In this document: piece by piece, positions 46,875-54,500 of the stretch
Layout of the letters: each line of letters opens with the position of its first letter
How positions within the stretch are numbered: the first letter of the stretch is position 1
Assembly: GCA_021813585.1 (NCBI GenBank)
Contig: JAKAJV010000099.1
Span: forward strand, 1 to 54,649
Length of the DNA stretch: 54,649 nucleotides
Origin: Bacteroidota bacterium
GTDB lineage: Bacteria > Bacteroidota > Ignavibacteria > Ignavibacteriales > Ignavibacteriaceae
Reading direction: 5' to 3'
The notes under the pieces: model-generated
Told to the model about the DNA's origin: nothing
Databases searched by the model: none
Seen by the model: only the letters and a program-made list of their open reading frames with translations
Made by a program: the position numbers and the translations under genes

Positions 46875-48764
46875 ATGCAGATAAACAGCACACCGGTAAT
46901 TTTAACTGCCTCCGGTTTAGAAGTTAATTACGGCGAGCAAATTGTACTTAACAAAGCCTCGTTATCAATACATGAAGGTGATAGAATTGGTTTGGTAGGA
47001 AGAAACGGCTCCGGAAAATCTACCTTCTTAAAAATTATTTCCGGGGAAATGAACCCCGATTCTGGTGAAGTTGTAAAGAAGAGAGGACTGATACTCGGCT
47101 ACCTTCCGCAGGAATTCAGCTTGGATGCGGGTAGGAATGTATATCAAAATATTCTCGAGGGCGCGCACGATGTTATCGGGCTGATTAAAGAATATGATAA
47201 GCTGCCTCACCATTCCGAGAGAAGGCAAATACTGGAAGATCAGATTTTGCATCTTGACGGCTGGAACCTTGACACTAGAATTAAGATAGCAATGCAGTCG
47301 CTTAATGTTCCTGACGTTGAAAGGGATGTTAGGTTTTTATCCGGCGGCGAAAAAAGGAGAGTGGCTTTGTGCAAGGCTGTCATCTCCAGGCCCGATCTGC
47401 TCATCCTCGATGAGCCTACAAACCACCTGGATACGGAATCAATCGAATGGACTGAAGAATTTCTTGCCGGCTATTCCGGCACTTGTCTTTTTGTAACGCA
47501 CGACCGTTATTTTCTCGACCGGATTGCAAATAGGATTGTTGAGCTGTCGAACGGTGTTTTTTATTCTCATGCCGGAAATTATACAGATTATCTAATCAAC
47601 AAATCAATAAGGCTTGAGAACGAAGAGATAGAAGAAAAGAAAAGGCAAGGCTTTCTTCGCAGGGAGCTGGAGTGGGTACGGCGAAGCCCCAGCGCCAGGA
47701 GAACTAAATCCAAAAGCAGGCTCGATAATTTTAACGAGGTCTCCCAAAACTCCGGCATTCAAAAAGAGCTGGACGTTGAGCTCCTTATTCCGCCGGCGCC
47801 TAGACTGGGCAAGAAAGTCTTGAATCTGGTTAACCTGGAGAAAGAGATTGATGGACAGATTTTATTTAAGGAACTAAACATACTGTTCGAGCAGGGAAGA
47901 AAGCTGGGAGTAGTGGGTAAGAACGGGCTGGGCAAAACCACTCTTCTTAAAATTATATTGGGCGAACTTCAGCAGAGCGGAGGCAAAATTGAAATTGGCG
48001 ACAATACAATTTTTAATTACGTGGACCAGTCACGCCTATTGTTGAATGAGGAAAAGACAGTGCTGGAAGAAATAGGCGAAGGCAGCGAAACCGTAAAGTT
48101 TGGCGATGAAAAAATAACAGTCTGGAAATATATGCGGCGTTTCCTTTTTACAGACGACAGAATCAATTCGAAAATTGAACGCCTTTCCGGCGGGGAAAAG
48201 AACAGGCTTCTGCTTGCAAAAATTTTTAAGAACGGCGGAAATTTCCTTATGCTGGACGAGCCGACAAACGATCTTGATCTTCCGACTTTAAGAATACTTG
48301 AGGAAGCATTGATCGGGTTCCAGGGCTGCCTGATTATTGTAAGCCACGATAGATATTTCTTAAACCGCATTTGCAGCAGCATTCTCGCCTTCGAAGGGAA
48401 CGGCAAAGTTTATTTAAGCGAGGGCGACTATGATTATTATCTGGAGAAGAGAAAAGAGCGCAGAATGAACGACCCTTCCGTTAACTCTTCTAAAGAGAGA
48501 AGAGGAGATACCAGGGTTAAAGTAAAAGTAAGGAAGTTAACATTTAAAGAAAGATTGGAGCTTGAGTCGATCGAAGGAAAAATTCTTGCTGCGGAAGAAG
48601 AGATAGAAAAAACCGAAGCAGTCTTTACATTACCGGATTTTTATGAAAAGTACGCCGCCCAAACAAATGAGCTGAACAGTAAAATTGAAAAACTAAAAGA
48701 GGAAGTAAAAAGACATTACCAGAGATGGCAGGAGTTGGAGGATATTAAGAATACAGGTGAGTAA
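46875..48764 (+). CDS. uup: ABC-F family ATPase, Uup type
   Basis: A 629-residue protein with two ABC domains and no membrane part. Walker A is VGRNGSGKSTFLKI in the first and VGKNGLGKTTLLKI in the second; signatures are LSGGEKRRVALC and LSGGEKNRLLLA; Walker B are LLILDEPTNHLD and FLMLDEPTNDLD. The linker between domains carries the basic ABC-F tether, and the C-terminal coiled coil (about 550-629, rich in Glu/Lys) is the DNA/RNA-binding tail of Uup. These factors act on the ribosome. Spacing from the previous gene is 54 bases. Confidence 0.94.
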   Translation: MQINSTPVILTASGLEVNYGEQIVLNKASLSIHEGDRIGLVGRNGSGKSTFLKIISGEMNPDSGEVVKKRGLILGYLPQEFSLDAGRNVYQNILEGAHDVIGLIKEYDKLPHHSERRQILEDQILHLDGWNLDTRIKIAMQSLNVPDVERDVRFLSGGEKRRVALCKAVISRPDLLILDEPTNHLDTESIEWTEEFLAGYSGTCLFVTHDRYFLDRIANRIVELSNGVFYSHAGNYTDYLINKSIRLENEEIEEKKRQGFLRRELEWVRRSPSARRTKSKSRLDNFNEVSQNSGIQKELDVELLIPPAPRLGKKVLNLVNLEKEIDGQILFKELNILFEQGRKLGVVGKNGLGKTTLLKIILGELQQSGGKIEIGDNTIFNYVDQSRLLLNEEKTVLEEIGEGSETVKFGDEKITVWKYMRRFLFTDDRINSKIERLSGGEKNRLLLAKIFKNGGNFLMLDEPTNDLDLPTLRILEEALIGFQGCLIIVSHDRYFLNRICSSILAFEGNGKVYLSEGDYDYYLEKRKERRMNDPSVNSSKERRGDTRVKVKVRKLTFKERLELESIEGKILAAEEEIEKTEAVFTLPDFYEKYAAQTNELNSKIEKLKEEVKRHYQRWQELEDIKNTGE

Positions 48765-48843
48765 AATTCGAGATATTCGATTATTTTTAAATTAAGTATA
48801 ATTAGGAAGCGTGTATAGCGGCAACCACATTTTTGAGACGAAT

Positions 48844-49197
48844 TTAATCTTGAACAACTATATCGGTTTTATCAATTTCGACTAAATTATTTTTAGTTAT
48901 CAGAGAAATAATTTTAGTTAAATTATTATCGAGGATTTTGATTAATTCAGGATTGGGGATATTGCCTGTTTTTACCATAATAAGTTTTGGAGGTTCAGAT
49001 TTTATTAAGAAAGAATCTAAAAAATCATTGTCTTTACTAACAATTACCCTCTTATCTTTGATTGCTAGCTTAATAATTTGTCTATCTTTAGTTTTATTTT
49101 TATCCTCTAGTTCAAGGGTGTGGATTGAATCAAAGCCCTTCAAATTGAAAAAGTCTGACAATGACTTAAGTAATTGAGCATCAATTAAAAATTTCAC
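48844..49197 (-). CDS. DUF5615 PIN-like toxin
   Basis: A 117-residue PIN-like nuclease-fold protein. The acidic motifs are [10 protein letters not shown], then [11 protein letters not shown] and [11 protein letters not shown], matching the DUF5615/Mut7-C-like pattern. The ATG overlaps the upstream DUF433 gene stop by four bases (ATGA). Such pairs work as toxin-antitoxin modules of VapBC type. Activity as RNase is inferred from the fold. Confidence 0.85.
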   Translation of the reverse strand: MKFLIDAQLLKSLSDFFNLKGFDSIHTLELEDKNKTKDRQIIKLAIKDKRVIVSKDNDFLDSFLIKSEPPKLIMVKTGNIPNPELIKILDNNLTKIISLITKNNLVEIDKTDIVVQD

Positions 49198-49442
49198 GAT
49201 GCGATTTTATGGATACTTTTAATATGTGAAAGTTTAGCAGCATATTCTAAGCATGCTAAAAAATCTTCCCTTTCCAAATCGGGATAGTCTTTAAGTAATT
49301 CATCCATAGTCATTCCCGATGCTAAAAGTTCAAGCAAGTTTTCAACCGGATATCTTAACCCGCGTATTGTAGGCTTTCCATGGCATATTTCCGGATCAAT
49401 TGTGATTCTGTCCAATAAACTTTTCTCTCTCTTATTTTTCAT
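49194..49442 (-). CDS. DUF433 antitoxin
   Basis: An 82-residue protein with the DUF433 signature [20 protein letters not shown] and the helix-turn-helix [20 protein letters not shown], then [13 protein letters not shown]. It is the DNA-binding antitoxin of the following DUF5615 gene. The four-base overlap indicates translational coupling. The two genes are transcribed toward the Uup gene. Confidence 0.9.
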   Translation of the reverse strand: MKNKREKSLLDRITIDPEICHGKPTIRGLRYPVENLLELLASGMTMDELLKDYPDLEREDFLACLEYAAKLSHIKSIHKIAS

Positions 49443-49792
49443 ATGTTATTAAAAACCTTTTAATAAAGTTATAGTAAAATTATCAGCTCTTATTACATGT
49501 TAAAGTCTTATCGTGATTAACATACCGAAAACATACAACAAACACAATAAATTAAATTTCCCATAGAGCTTAAATTGGAAATACACTTTTGCCGATTAAA
49601 ATATATTTATTTTTACAATTTCATAAGTAAGTCTATATTGATTTAAATAATGTTTCTCCGGTGCTCGAGAATTCTAAGAGTAAAATTTTTTTGTTGAATT
49701 TAAGTAAGCTCACATAAAATTACCGCATAACTAACCTGAAAACTTAATCAGCTTAAAACCATTACAAATTTTTTTGGTAAATGAAAAAGTTC
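49443..49792. other. AT-rich intergenic region
   Basis: About 350 bases between divergent genes. I see AT-rich sequence with no open frame of note, no repeat of the families above and no hairpin of consequence. Promoter elements for the DUF433/DUF5615 pair presumably lie in its left part. Confidence 0.6.
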
Positions 49793-49821
49793 TTGACAGT
49801 TTATCTCCTCCTCCGTATTTT
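49793..49821 (+). promoter_or_regulatory. Sigma70-type promoter for the LuxR-type gene
   Basis: TTGACA at 49793-49798 and TATTTT at 49816-49821 are separated by 17 bases, close to the consensus. The start codon lies 28 bases later behind AGAGGAG. Because of this promoter, the in-frame ATG further upstream at 49774 is not the start. Confidence 0.7.
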
Positions 49822-49848
49822 ATAAACAAAAAAAGAGGAGACTTTAGA

Positions 49849-50514
49849 ATGAGCAGGTTTAACACTCTTGTTGTTTCTGCCATTCCTTCTACTGTGCAAG
49901 CTTTCCGAGAATTTTCCCACACTGATGACACAATAAAACTGACCCACAGATGTTACAGCGATATACTCGATAATTCGGCTTTACTTTGTGAAAAGTATAA
50001 AGTTGTTATTCTGGATGACGGCGTTGCGACCAAGCAAGAACAAAATGAAATAAATAAATATTTAACCGGGCAGGTAAGACAAAAGATAATATTGCTGACC
50101 CAAAGCTTTGACAAACCTTATCTGGATTTTCTTATACATAACGGTATTGCCGGAATAATAAGCAAAAGGGCGGAAATGGATATAATAAAAGAAGGGATTA
50201 TAAATGTAAGTAAAGGGAAATCATTTTTGTGCGGTACCATCAAGGGAATAGTATTTAGTCCTTTACCGGTTATTGACATACCCAAATTAAGCAAAAGGGA
50301 AAAGGAAATTATATGCGGAGTGCAGGAGGGAAAAAGAAATAAAGAAATTGCCGGGGAACTATTTTTAAGCCCGCGTTCTGTTGAAACGTATAAACAGAGA
50401 ATTAAAAAGAAACTTAATTTAAAAAGTGTAAATGAAATTTTGTTTATAACATTTTGGAATATCCTTTCGGCAGTTCTTCCACTTCTCTTCCTTGTAAGTG
50501 ATGCCCTTACATAA
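49849..50514 (+). CDS. LuxR/NarL-type transcription regulator with receiver-like N-terminus
   Basis: About 221 residues. The N-terminal part (RFNTLVVSAIPSTVQAF, KVVILDDGVATKQEQ, KIILLTQSFDKPYLDF) resembles a degenerate receiver domain: an Asp pair is present at the phosphoacceptor-like strand but the typical acidic triad is not clear. The C-terminal LuxR helix-turn-helix is complete: IPKLSKREKEIICGVQEGKR, then LSPRSVETYKQRIKKKL. It precedes the MauE-like gene by about 95 bases and could control the Cys-rich peptide locus. The end is hydrophobic (LPLLFLVSDALT), which is odd for this family. Confidence 0.8.
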   Translation: MSRFNTLVVSAIPSTVQAFREFSHTDDTIKLTHRCYSDILDNSALLCEKYKVVILDDGVATKQEQNEINKYLTGQVRQKIILLTQSFDKPYLDFLIHNGIAGIISKRAEMDIIKEGIINVSKGKSFLCGTIKGIVFSPLPVIDIPKLSKREKEIICGVQEGKRNKEIAGELFLSPRSVETYKQRIKKKLNLKSVNEILFITFWNILSAVLPLLFLVSDALT

Positions 50515-50610
50515 ATGTAGGGTAGCCCTATATTGACAGGGGAAAAATAATTGCTTAGGTTCCACTTAGGAAAGTACTTAAACTTAAAAGTATAAATAAA
50601 AGGGCGGCTA

Positions 50611-51105
50611 TTGTACTTAGAAGGAACTAATATTACCGGAATCGCAGCAAATCAAAAAAGCTTTTGGTTCTATACAAGTCAATTCATTACTATTCTTCTT
50701 GCGGCAATATTATTATATGCCGGGATAAATAAGATTATTGATCCATCCGCTTTAATTGAAAACCTGTCTTCATTATTTAAATTCTTAAATGAAAATTTAC
50801 TTATAATAATTGCAGTAATATTACCATTGATAGAAATAGGATTGGGAATTTTACTGCTGGCAAGTCAGTACAATACAAAAGTAAAAAGGTATAGAAGGAA
50901 GGTAAACCTAACCGTAGCAATTTTATTCGGAGTGTTCCTAGCGTACAGTATTTATGGCTATGCAATGGGAATGAGCGATGACTGAGGATGTTTTGGAAAT
51001 TCACTCAAATCTGATTTTAACATGAATATGGTAACAAGAAATTCTTTACTATTTCTTTCAACAATTTTAAGTTATTTCTTCGCATTGCTTAAAAAATCAA
51101 AATAA
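50611..51105 (+). CDS. MauE/DoxX-like redox membrane protein with in-frame TGA in the CxC motif
   Basis: The frame opens at TTG 50611 (AAAAGGG upstream) and encodes membrane helices (FITILLAAILLYAGINKIID; IIAVILPLIEIGLGILLLA) to AMGMSDD, then a TGA at 50983. The same frame runs on as GCFGNSLKSDFNMNMVTRNS and a last helix LLFLSTILSYFFALL to a TAA at 51103, four bases before the next ATG. MauE/DoxX redox proteins have a CGCFG-like CxC after this helix, so the TGA replaces its first Cys, either as selenocysteine or by nonsense mutation. TGA is a normal stop elsewhere here. The sequence to 50985 alone is a 124-residue truncated protein. MauE supports disulfide formation in the methylamine dehydrogenase small subunit. 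Confidence 0.7.
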
Positions 51106-51109
51106 CGCT

Positions 51110-52291
51110 ATGAGAAAAATTATATATATAATACTTATTGCTTTTTCTATCTTGTTACTAGGTTGTGCAGACAAAACAAATAATAATAAAGAAGTTTCAT
51201 TTAATGATAATGAAAATAAAAATGAATATTTTGAGACAATAAACAAAATAAAAATAGATATTAACAATGCTGACAGCACTAAGATATATTCAGCAATAAA
51301 ATTATTTGAAGTTAATGATACTACTCTACTTATCCTTGATGTTTACAGTTCTTCATTGTACATGATAAGTAATCAAGGCAGAATTATGAAAAAAATAGGT
51401 GGAAAAGGGAATGGTCCAGGAGAATTTCAATTTGTATCTGATTTTACTCTTGATAACTTAAAAAATATTTATGTTTTGGATGGTTTAGGAGGAAAAGTTG
51501 GGAAATTTGATTCGACAGGCAAATTTATCAAAAATTACTTTGTTTCATTTACACAACGAATTCCATGGAAAATTCAATTTTTCAATAATCAATTTATTAT
51601 TAGTGCAGAAAAAAACTTAAGTGATGGTTCTACATCTGCAAATTATGATTTTTTGGATTATTCAGATATTTCATACTTAAATGTTTATGATAATAATTTT
51701 AAATATAAGTTTAGTTTCTTTCACCCGGTTAAAAAATTAGAAAATACCCAGGGAATATTAAATAGGGAATGGGATACTTTTGCACCATTTACTATTATCA
51801 AGAACTCGCTTATTGCATCCCAGCAAGATGGGTTTTATGCATTATATTTATTTAATAATAATTATAAAACAATAAAAGAAATTAATGTTAAGACTGATTC
51901 ATTTAAAAATATAAATTTAAATGAAGTAAAAGGGATAAAGATTCTTTCCAACAAAATGCCCAATATATCCGAAGAAAAAATTGGAAAAATTATTGGTAAT
52001 CATTCTGTCCCTCTCAAGATATTTTATGATCAACCTTATTTATTAATTGAAGTTCGAAATCCCTTGCCAAATTATTTTCCCGAATATGCAAAAGATTATA
52101 ATCCCACTTTTCACATTGATGTTTTTGCTTTTGACAACGGAGAGTTAAAACCACTAATATCAAATATTGCAAACCAAGGAAGATTAATTGGAATCGGTAA
52201 AAATCATTGCTTTTATTTTGAAGTGCAAAATTCTAAGAACATTTATGAAAATAAATATTTTTTTATTTATAAAAAGAAATTAAAGCTATAA
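51110..52291 (+). CDS. 6-bladed beta-propeller lipoprotein
   Basis: A 393-residue exported protein. The lipobox is ILLLGCAD with the modified Cys near residue 19. The body has repeated propeller strands such as LLILDVYSSSLYMISNQGR, then KKIGGKGNGPGEFQFVSDF, the GxGPGEF motif typical of the 6-bladed beta-propeller family of Bacteroidota, and NIYVLDGLGGKVGKFDSTG. It starts four bases after the MauE-like frame ends. In gut Bacteroides such proteins often sit beside small exported peptides and redox proteins, as here. The ligand is unknown. Confidence 0.85.
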   Translation: MRKIIYIILIAFSILLLGCADKTNNNKEVSFNDNENKNEYFETINKIKIDINNADSTKIYSAIKLFEVNDTTLLILDVYSSSLYMISNQGRIMKKIGGKGNGPGEFQFVSDFTLDNLKNIYVLDGLGGKVGKFDSTGKFIKNYFVSFTQRIPWKIQFFNNQFIISAEKNLSDGSTSANYDFLDYSDISYLNVYDNNFKYKFSFFHPVKKLENTQGILNREWDTFAPFTIIKNSLIASQQDGFYALYLFNNNYKTIKEINVKTDSFKNINLNEVKGIKILSNKMPNISEEKIGKIIGNHSVPLKIFYDQPYLLIEVRNPLPNYFPEYAKDYNPTFHIDVFAFDNGELKPLISNIANQGRLIGIGKNHCFYFEVQNSKNIYENKYFFIYKKKLKL

Positions 52292-52365
52292 GAACAAGTA
52301 TTCCAAGACTAAGATATTATAATGTGTATCGTTTATTATAAAAAATAAAAAAAGAAATATTCATA

Positions 52366-52545
52366 ATGAAAAAATATCTTTTTATGATTCTATTTGTAAT
52401 AATATCTATTGTTGCTTTTAATTCTTCAGCTAAGGCCGATAAATTATACAATGGTAAATCAACAATTGATCCCAATACCGGTATGATCATAAGTCAATGT
52501 CTCCAACAATTTAATCAAGACTGCTATTGTTTATGGAGAGATTAA
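52366..52545 (+). CDS. Exported Cys-rich peptide, type A copy 1 (59 aa)
   Basis: A 59-residue precursor. A signal peptide (MKKYLFMILFVIISIVAFNS) ends with AKA before the mature start DKLYNGKSTIDP. The mature part is 35 residues and ends QDCYCLWRD. It shares leader and first half with type A copy 2 at 53027, but here the first Cys of the double CxC pattern is Ser (ISQC), so only three Cys remain. It starts 74 bases after the propeller gene. No known peptide family is recognised; similarity in context to NVEALA-type peptides of Bacteroides is only an analogy. Confidence 0.75.
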   Translation: MKKYLFMILFVIISIVAFNSSAKADKLYNGKSTIDPNTGMIISQCLQQFNQDCYCLWRD

Positions 52546-52580
52546 TTTTAGCTTTTATCAATTTATAATAGGAGTAAAAA

Positions 52581-52781
52581 ATGCAGAACAAAATCACCAA
52601 AGCCGTTTTAGTTTTATTATTAACTATTTTTGCATCTACGTTAAAAATTGACCAATCAACAACGTCGGCTAGCCCCATTTATCTTCCTGGATGGAAAACA
52701 ATAGTTCAACCAGGTTATTTTTATGTTTGCTCATGTCCAACACTTCCTTATCCTCAATGCATGTGCTTATTTACGGATTAA
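52581..52781 (+). CDS. Exported Cys-rich peptide, type B copy 1 (66 aa)
   Basis: A 66-residue precursor with signal peptide (KAVLVLLLTIFASTLKI) and an SPase site after TSA before SPIYLPGWKT. The mature part, about 36 residues, ends YVCSCPTLPYPQCMCLFTD, with all four Cys in the CxCPx6CxCL pattern. The ribosome site AGGAG stands seven bases before the ATG. It is paired with the type A peptide 35 bases upstream. The leader differs from type A, but the mature half aligns (Y..G.KT..P....VC.CP). Confidence 0.78.
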   Translation: MQNKITKAVLVLLLTIFASTLKIDQSTTSASPIYLPGWKTIVQPGYFYVCSCPTLPYPQCMCLFTD

Positions 52782-53026
52782 TTTATTATATAATTATTAT
52801 GGTATTGACGTTTAAATCTTTGTTTTTTGTGTCATGATATTTTGAATTTGTTTCTCCATTATCCATCTACCGTCAAACATCTTCCATTGCGGCTTGCAGC
52901 GCTAGGTATTTAACGGTGAGTTTTTTTGAATAAAAAAAGAATATCTATTTTACTTCGTATTGTTTTAGTATTTATAAACAAATTATTAAGTAATGTTTAT
53001 TAACAAATAAAAAAGGAGTACCTATC

Positions 53027-53206
53027 ATGAAAAAAGTTATTTTTATGCTTCTATTTGTAATAATATCTATTGTTGCTTTTAATTTTTCTGCTAAGGCCGA
53101 TAAATTATACAATGGTAAAACAACAGTTGATCCTTATACTGGTATTGACGTGTGTGTGTGTCCTCAACTAATCAGACAGGGCTGTTATTGTTTGTGGAAA
53201 GATTAA
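53027..53206 (+). CDS. Exported Cys-rich peptide, type A copy 2 (59 aa)
   Basis: A 59-residue precursor nearly identical in its leader to copy 1 (FVIISIVAFNFSAKA) and in DKLYNGKTTVDPYTG. The mature part ends VCVCPQLIRQGCYCLWKD, the full CxCPx6CxCL pattern with four Cys. A strong ribosome site (AAAGGAG) precedes the ATG. About 245 bases of non-coding sequence separate it from the first pair. The near-identity of leaders and divergence around the Cys pattern suggests a duplication under changing selection. Confidence 0.78.
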   Translation: MKKVIFMLLFVIISIVAFNFSAKADKLYNGKTTVDPYTGIDVCVCPQLIRQGCYCLWKD

Positions 53207-53243
53207 TTTAAACTTTTTATCAATTTATACTTGGAGAAAAAAA

Positions 53244-53444
53244 ATGAAAAAAATTATAATCAAAGCTGTTTTAGTTTTATTATTAACTCTTTTGGCATCT
53301 ACTTTAAAAATTAAACAATCGACGGCATCAGCTGGTAGTATTTATTCTCCTGGATGGAAAACAGTATATTATCCAGATTATTATGTTTGTTCATGTCCTC
53401 GTTCATATTCGATTGATTGCAAGTGTTTAATAAAAACTGATTAA
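53244..53444 (+). CDS. Exported Cys-rich peptide, type B copy 2 (66 aa)
   Basis: A 66-residue precursor with signal peptide (KAVLVLLLTLLASTLKI) and predicted cleavage after ASA before GSIYSPGWKT. The mature part ends YVCSCPRSYSIDCKCLIKTD with four Cys. The ribosome site is TTGGAGA. It forms a pair with the type A gene 37 bases upstream, repeating the A-B order of the first pair. No tryptophan or Cys is lost, so it is likely functional. Function is unknown: signalling peptide, bacteriocin-like product and metal ligand are all possible. Confidence 0.78.
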   Translation: MKKIIIKAVLVLLLTLLASTLKIKQSTASAGSIYSPGWKTVYYPDYYVCSCPRSYSIDCKCLIKTD

Positions 53445-53528
53445 TTCATTATTGTTCAGTTATTTTTTAATTCAAGGTATTTGATTACTAGGCTTTATAA
53501 AGTAATTAAAATTACATTTAATTAATTA

Positions 53529-53671
53529 CTGATGTTACGCATAGAAGCATTTTGATAACAGGAATTGTCATTCCCCCGAAAGTGGGAATTCATTTTTTGC
53601 ACATTTTCGCATAGTGGATACCCGCTTTCGCGGGTATGACATGCGCACTTTAACAAACTGCGTAACATCAC
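53529..53671 (+). mobile_element. 143-bp MITE-like element, copy 5 (diverged)
   Basis: Exactly 143 bp but more diverged than the others, especially between the hairpins. The ends are CTGATGTTACGCA and TGCGTAACATCAC, still perfectly paired at the core. The duplication TTAATTA flanks it (53522-53528, 53672-53678). It lies between the last peptide gene and the thioredoxin-like gene. The rest of this 390-base gap is AT-rich and empty. Confidence 0.82.
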
Positions 53672-53834
53672 TTAATTATATAAATAAGATATCTTTTTCA
53701 TTACGACAATTTATTCATGTTAATAAAAATAAATGGGATCATTTAGCGAAAGAGAATAATAGTAATATTACCATTTGAATTTTATCGTTTAGATCCATCT
53801 CCTTTGAGATGAATCTATTAAAAGTAGAGAAATT

Positions 53835-54497
53835 ATGGAAATTAAAAAACGTATATCTTCGAAAATTAATTCAATATTTTTCTTAGTATTAATAATAATT
53901 AGTACCATTTATATCATTAAAAATTTTTTCAATCTAAAGACAATTAGTTCTGTTAAATCGGAAAATGAGCTGTTATTATATTCTGTCGATTATTATAAAA
54001 GCGATAATTCATTGCAGAATAAGGTAATAGGAACGAGATTAAATTTGAATTCCCTATTATTTCTAGGGGGAAAAAATCATTTTGATTATCAAAAGTACAA
54101 AATTATAATTATTGCTGATATTGGTTCATGCCAGTTATGTTATAAACAAGCTACTTTCTTTTATGAAAACTATATTAAAAAATTAAAACTAAAAGACAGA
54201 ATTGATTTATGTCTAGTTATACCTTCAAAAAATGTGGTGTATGCCAATAATGCATTTCATGATATTATTAACAAAGGAATATCAGTCTTTGTGGACACAA
54301 GTTTTATTTTTAGTAAAGATTTAGGGGTCCCAACAAAAAATGCTGCAGTATTATTTCTGAATGCAAACAATATTTGTGTATATAGTTATATTATTGAAAA
54401 AGATAATGTGTCAAAGGAATCAAACAAATCTAATATGTTTAGAAATATAATAAATAATTCTGATGACTTAATTATTCGTAAAAAATCTAAAAAATAA
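53835..54497 (+). CDS. Membrane-anchored thioredoxin-fold protein with CxxC
   Basis: A 220-residue protein. One N-terminal helix (IFFLVLIIISTIYIIKN, residues 14-30) anchors it, and the rest would face the periplasm. The redox motif is Cys99-Gln-Leu-Cys102 in ADIGSCQLCYKQATFF. This is followed by thioredoxin-like strands (DLCLVIPSKNVVY) and a stretch GVPTKNAAVLFLNA with the expected cis-Pro-like turn. It resembles MauD/TlpA-type thiol-disulfide proteins. Its place beside MauE and Cys-rich peptides suggests it oxidises or isomerises their disulfides. It could instead be an unrelated redoxin. Confidence 0.65.
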   Translation: MEIKKRISSKINSIFFLVLIIISTIYIIKNFFNLKTISSVKSENELLLYSVDYYKSDNSLQNKVIGTRLNLNSLLFLGGKNHFDYQKYKIIIIADIGSCQLCYKQATFFYENYIKKLKLKDRIDLCLVIPSKNVVYANNAFHDIINKGISVFVDTSFIFSKDLGVPTKNAAVLFLNANNICVYSYIIEKDNVSKESNKSNMFRNIINNSDDLIIRKKSKK

Positions 54498-54500
54498 TTA

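Noticed and set aside
50983-50985. TGA read as a reassigned codon (for example Trp) in this organism
   Set aside because: TGA ends several intact genes here (GT26, PorU-like, SRPBCC at 14769, helicase), so it is a normal stop.
52799-52812. GGTATTGACGT shared with peptide A copy 2, possible remnant of a third peptide gene
   Set aside because: Only 11 bases and no signal peptide or Cys pattern around it.
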